Assembly (NCBI RefSeq): GCF_950023065.1
Contig: NC_088677.1
Coordinates: 38,704,555 to 38,768,554, forward strand
DNA length: 64,000 nt
From: Planococcus citri
Taxonomy: Eukaryota; Arthropoda; Insecta; Hemiptera; Pseudococcidae
Reading direction: 5' to 3'
In this document: piece by piece, positions 60,901-64,000 of the stretch
Numbering within the stretch: the stretch's first letter is position 1
Layout of the letters: each line of letters begins with the position of its first letter
The notes under the pieces: model-generated
Told to the model about the DNA's origin: nothing
Seen by the model: the letters and a program-made list of their open reading frames with translations, nothing else
Databases searched by the model: none
Program-made: the position numbers and the translations under genes

Positions 60901-62497
60901 TTTTGATAGCAGGTGTTTTTGCAAAAAATAATATGTAACATACGAAAGTAGGTACACGCTAGATGGTTTTTCAATCAAATTGTGTCTGTAAATCGATATC
61001 TAGCCATATAAATTTAGGAAAGATAGAAATACATTTTAGTATAGGGTTTAGTTCAATTCCACATTGATGTTCCTTTTTTTTATCTCGTAATTATGATGTA
61101 AATAAATTATTTATACGCGTTATGATTTATTACGTTCCTATAATACGTGCTATCGAAGGTTTGAAAAGTTCAGTTTAGGAAACAGAATTACATAGGTATT
61201 AGGTACCTATATGTAACTTATTTGAATAGGTAACATGTATTCGAGGTCCAAGTATACCTATACTCTTGTGGGCAAAGAAGTACCCTTTTTCATTCACAAA
61301 AGCAGAGTTTAAAACAAGTGTAGAGATTATAAACTTCTCAAAAGTCAATAACCAATAAATTGTTCAGGTTTACCAACCTCGCTTTTATTTATATAATTCT
61401 TTATTTATTCATGAAGGAACACTTATAAAATGTGCACGATATTACATATTATTGAAATCCCCGAATCACATATAATTTACCAACTTACAAATCAGCGATT
61501 TTTAGTTCCAGATACATAATTGAGAAGATAAGACAAAAAATCACACGAATAACGTATCTAGAGATCTATTTATCAACAAAGTGACTCGATGAAAACATTT
61601 ATAACCCCACAAAGAAACTACGAGTATATTCTGATCGCACTATACATTACATACTATATTTAGTAGGTAGTTAGGTACTCGTTAGTCGTACTCGTATATA
61701 AATCAACTAAGTATACGTATTTATGTCCCCTTTAAATTATGTTTTTCAATATATTAATTGCTGAACAAGGTTTGTTGTGCCGTGAAATAAAATTGTTTTC
61801 TCATAAGAGCGTGTATCATTTCTTATGAACGCACACCGCAAGTATAGCCTACTTTACCTACACAATCTAAATTCTAAAACCTTTTAATCCTGGCGTTTTG
61901 CCAATTTCATTGCTACTGTTATAAGGATATAAGCATTATACATATAATTGGCTGAATTGAAAATACGTATTACTTCGAGAATGAAAATCTGTCCGTTTCG
62001 GAATCATTTACGAATCCATAACTAAACGGCAAATAAATGCTTTGTACATTTCTTACGATATGCAGAAAAAAAAGGCACCATCGAGTCTTTCAATCCCAAG
62101 AGCAGAATTTCAACAAATTGTGAATTTTTGATTAAGTAAGTATAAGAATGCTTCAATTTAACTTTAACAATATATGTAATCTTTTTTTTCAAAAAAAAAA
62201 AAAACAAAAACAAAAACAGAAGAATGATAAGTAATTTTTCGATTTTGTTCAGTTGGAAAAATTTCGATTTGTCCTTCATATGTATTTTTATAACTGCTGC
62301 CCTCGCCTCATCTGAGAGCAAATTTCTTATTTAATAAATCCATCAATCATTTTTGTACATTGTTCTCGTCATTCGTACTCCAGAAAGGCATTTTTCAAAT
62401 TGCGTAGGGCGACATTTTGTCTTGAAATTTCACCGAATTGATCTACTCAGTTGAAAATGACGATATGTCATAAAAACGAGTTTACCCAGTTGACCAA

Positions 62498-62784
62498 ATG
62501 CTAGCAAATTTTACGCTAGCACGAATGGTGCCGGAATTTGAGACACTTTTTTTAAAAATGCTAGCAAATCAGTAGTGATTAGGTCGCATTAGCGTAGCAG
62601 AATTGAGCACAAACAGCTAGGGTATAGCTAGCATAAAGCTAGCGAAAAGCTAGCATTTTGTTAGCACTTTGCTTGCAATTCTACTACGTAAATGCGACTA
62701 AATCGCGACTGATTTGCTAGCATTTTTTAAAAAAAGTGTCTCAAATTCCGGCACCATTCGTGCTAGCGTAAAATTTGCTAGCAT
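62498..62784. repeat. 108-bp inverted repeat with 70-bp spacer
   Basis: The left arm 62498-62605 and right arm 62676-62784 are reverse complements with only a few mismatches; shared words include GGTGCCGGAATTTGAGACAC and ACGCTAGCACGAATGG. The spacer (62606-62675) contains three GCTAGC palindromes at 11-bp spacing. It could form a long hairpin. Either it is a fold-back transposon or part of the surrounding repeat. Confidence 0.8.
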
Positions 62785-64000
62785 GAGGCTAGCATTTTGC
62801 TAGCGCAGGAAAAGTTTGATTATCAGGAAAATTATTTTTACTAATTAACTTTTAAAAATACTAGGAGGTGTTTTCAATCAGGTCAAGGTAGTTCTCCAAT
62901 ATCCAAAAATAGGCAACTGACCTCCTACGCTAGCTCACAGCTAGCATAGCGCTAGTGAGGTGTGCCAGAGTAAGTAGAGTGGTAGCACTCTTCTTACTAT
63001 CATACAAAATACTACCTTGAGCTTATATTCAGATTGACTACATACTTTATCTAAGAGTAGCAAAGTATACCATGAGAGAGAACAACGCTAGCACTTTGCT
63101 AGCATTAAGCTAGCGCTTGGGTTAGAAGTCTCTTTATTGAAAAATAAAGTTTTTTTTTTAAATTAAAAAATTGCCAAAATTTAAAAATGAAATATCAAAC
63201 AAACTAAAAATAAGAAATTTCAAAAACATTTGAACAACATTTTTAATGAACAAATTATACATTATAAAAAATGAAATAATTACAACAATGATTTTTCAAT
63301 AATGGAATATTCTTCAAAATTATTGTTAAAAGTTGAAAAGTAGCCAAAATGGAAAGGAAAAATACCTACCTGTTAAAATGAAAAGCATTAACTTTGAAAT
63401 TTTTTTAAAAATGAAAATAAAAAAATCATTGAGAAACGAAAAATTACGTATTTAGGTATCTGTTAAAAATATTTAAAAATTCCATTTAAAAAATGAAGAT
63501 AATATGGAAGTATTTTTCTGAAAAATGGGTGAAAGAGATTCACTGAAGTTTTTCTGTACTTGCATGAGTAGGCTATGAAGGAAATGCCAGTGAAAAACAT
63601 GCTAGAAAAAAAATGCCACATACTTGCTCGCATTTTGCTAGAATCTAATTCCATACAGAAAGCTAGCTGAAAAGTGAGGGCAATCAGCTAGCGTTTTTCT
63701 ATTGCTAGATTGCAAAGTAAAAGCTAGACGAGAGAGACTAGAGATCTGCTCGCATTTTGCTAGCATTAGATTGCTAGATAAATGTAAGCAGATAAATGCA
63801 AGCGTATTGCTAGTGTAGAAAAGCAAGCAATTATCCGTTAGTAAAACGCTAGCATTAAGCAAGCACAATTAGTGTGATACAAATGCTAGCTGAAAAAAGC
63901 GAGAGAATTGCTAAAGAATTGCTAGAACATAATTTGCCAGAAAAAAAGTGCTAGCAAATTGCTAGCTTTTTGCAAAAGATTTAATGCTAGCTACAAAAAG
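62498..64000. repeat. GCTAGC-rich repeat block at the right edge
   Basis: At least 24 copies of the palindrome GCTAGC occur in about 1.5 kb; roughly 0.4 would be expected by chance at equal base frequencies, and fewer in AT-rich DNA. Many are spaced exactly 11 bp apart (62627/62638/62649, 62777/62788/62799, 62929/62940, 63087/63098/63109, 63950/63961), usually as GCTAGCATTTT-like units. A 108-bp inverted repeat lies at its left end, and a stretch with few copies lies in the middle (about 63120-63660). The block continues past the window edge. I see no coding potential. It may be a satellite-like array or the body of a fold-back element. Confidence 0.75.

Larger units (their letters stand above)
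42587..62497. other. Gene-poor region, probable receptor 5' flank or 5' UTR intron
   Basis: Nearly 20 kb in which I find no exon with family resemblance on either strand. Open frames are short, AT-driven and without motifs. Contents worth listing are a 12-G run (45301-45312), a possible small inverted-repeat element (about 44964-45165), a (CA)n tract (about 55982-55998), a MITE-like element (57328-57998) and many GGTACC-centred words. An untranslated first exon of the receptor gene may lie here but cannot be placed. Confidence 0.45.

Noticed and set aside
62498..64000. CRISPR-like array reading of the GCTAGC repeats
   Set aside because: Repeat units are too short and palindromic, spacers are irregular or only 5 bp, there are no cas genes, and the genome is animal.

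Overview
The window looks like nuclear DNA of an insect, most likely a sternorrhynchan hemipteran such as a mealybug or aphid relative, although the exact group is not settled by the sequence. Reasons: genes are split by short GT-AG introns, the background is very AT-rich, and GGTACC/TAGGTA-type palindromes are scattered everywhere. Three genes are recognisable animal families: a formin-like protein FRL/FMNL, the ribosome-biogenesis factor WDR12, and an insect mangetout-type metabotropic glutamate receptor. There are no bacterial operons, CRISPR arrays, or rRNA or tRNA genes that I can see.

Layout. All four host genes lie on the minus strand. Reading right to left, they are a 13-exon class C GPCR (42.5 to 33.6 kb, complete, 1429 aa), an uncharacterised lysine-rich protein gene (31.5 to 30.1 kb, 5 coding exons, 326 aa), WDR12 (26.55 to 24.41 kb, 9 exons, 424 aa), and the first coding exon of FRL (22.92 to 22.78 kb). 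The rest of FRL runs off the left edge, so about 22.8 kb on the left is probably one long first intron. The right third (42.6 to 64 kb) has no exon I can recognise; it is presumably the 5' flank or 5' UTR introns of the receptor gene and repeats.

The most remarkable item is a 5'-truncated non-LTR retrotransposon at about 7.52 to 12.15 kb, on the plus strand inside the FRL intron. One 1160-codon frame carries reverse transcriptase, a CCHC knuckle, a long Ser/Thr/Pro-rich stretch and, at the C-terminus, a TARG1/OARD1-type macrodomain (ADP-ribosyl hydrolase fold). Both catalytic residues of that family are kept with identical spacing. A GC-rich 3' UTR, a strong terminal hairpin, AATAAA and a poly(A) tail follow. 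This copy is dead: it lacks the 5' part and has a frame break before RT motif A.

Other structure: three MITE-like elements with terminal inverted repeats (21.5, 23.6 and 57.3 kb), a large fold-back repeat (27.2 to 28.3 kb), and a 1.5 kb block at the right edge. That block is dense in the palindrome GCTAGC, often spaced exactly 11 bp apart, and contains a 108 bp inverted repeat.

The host genes have unrelated jobs: signalling (receptor), cytoskeleton (FRL) and ribosome assembly (WDR12). I infer no functional cluster.
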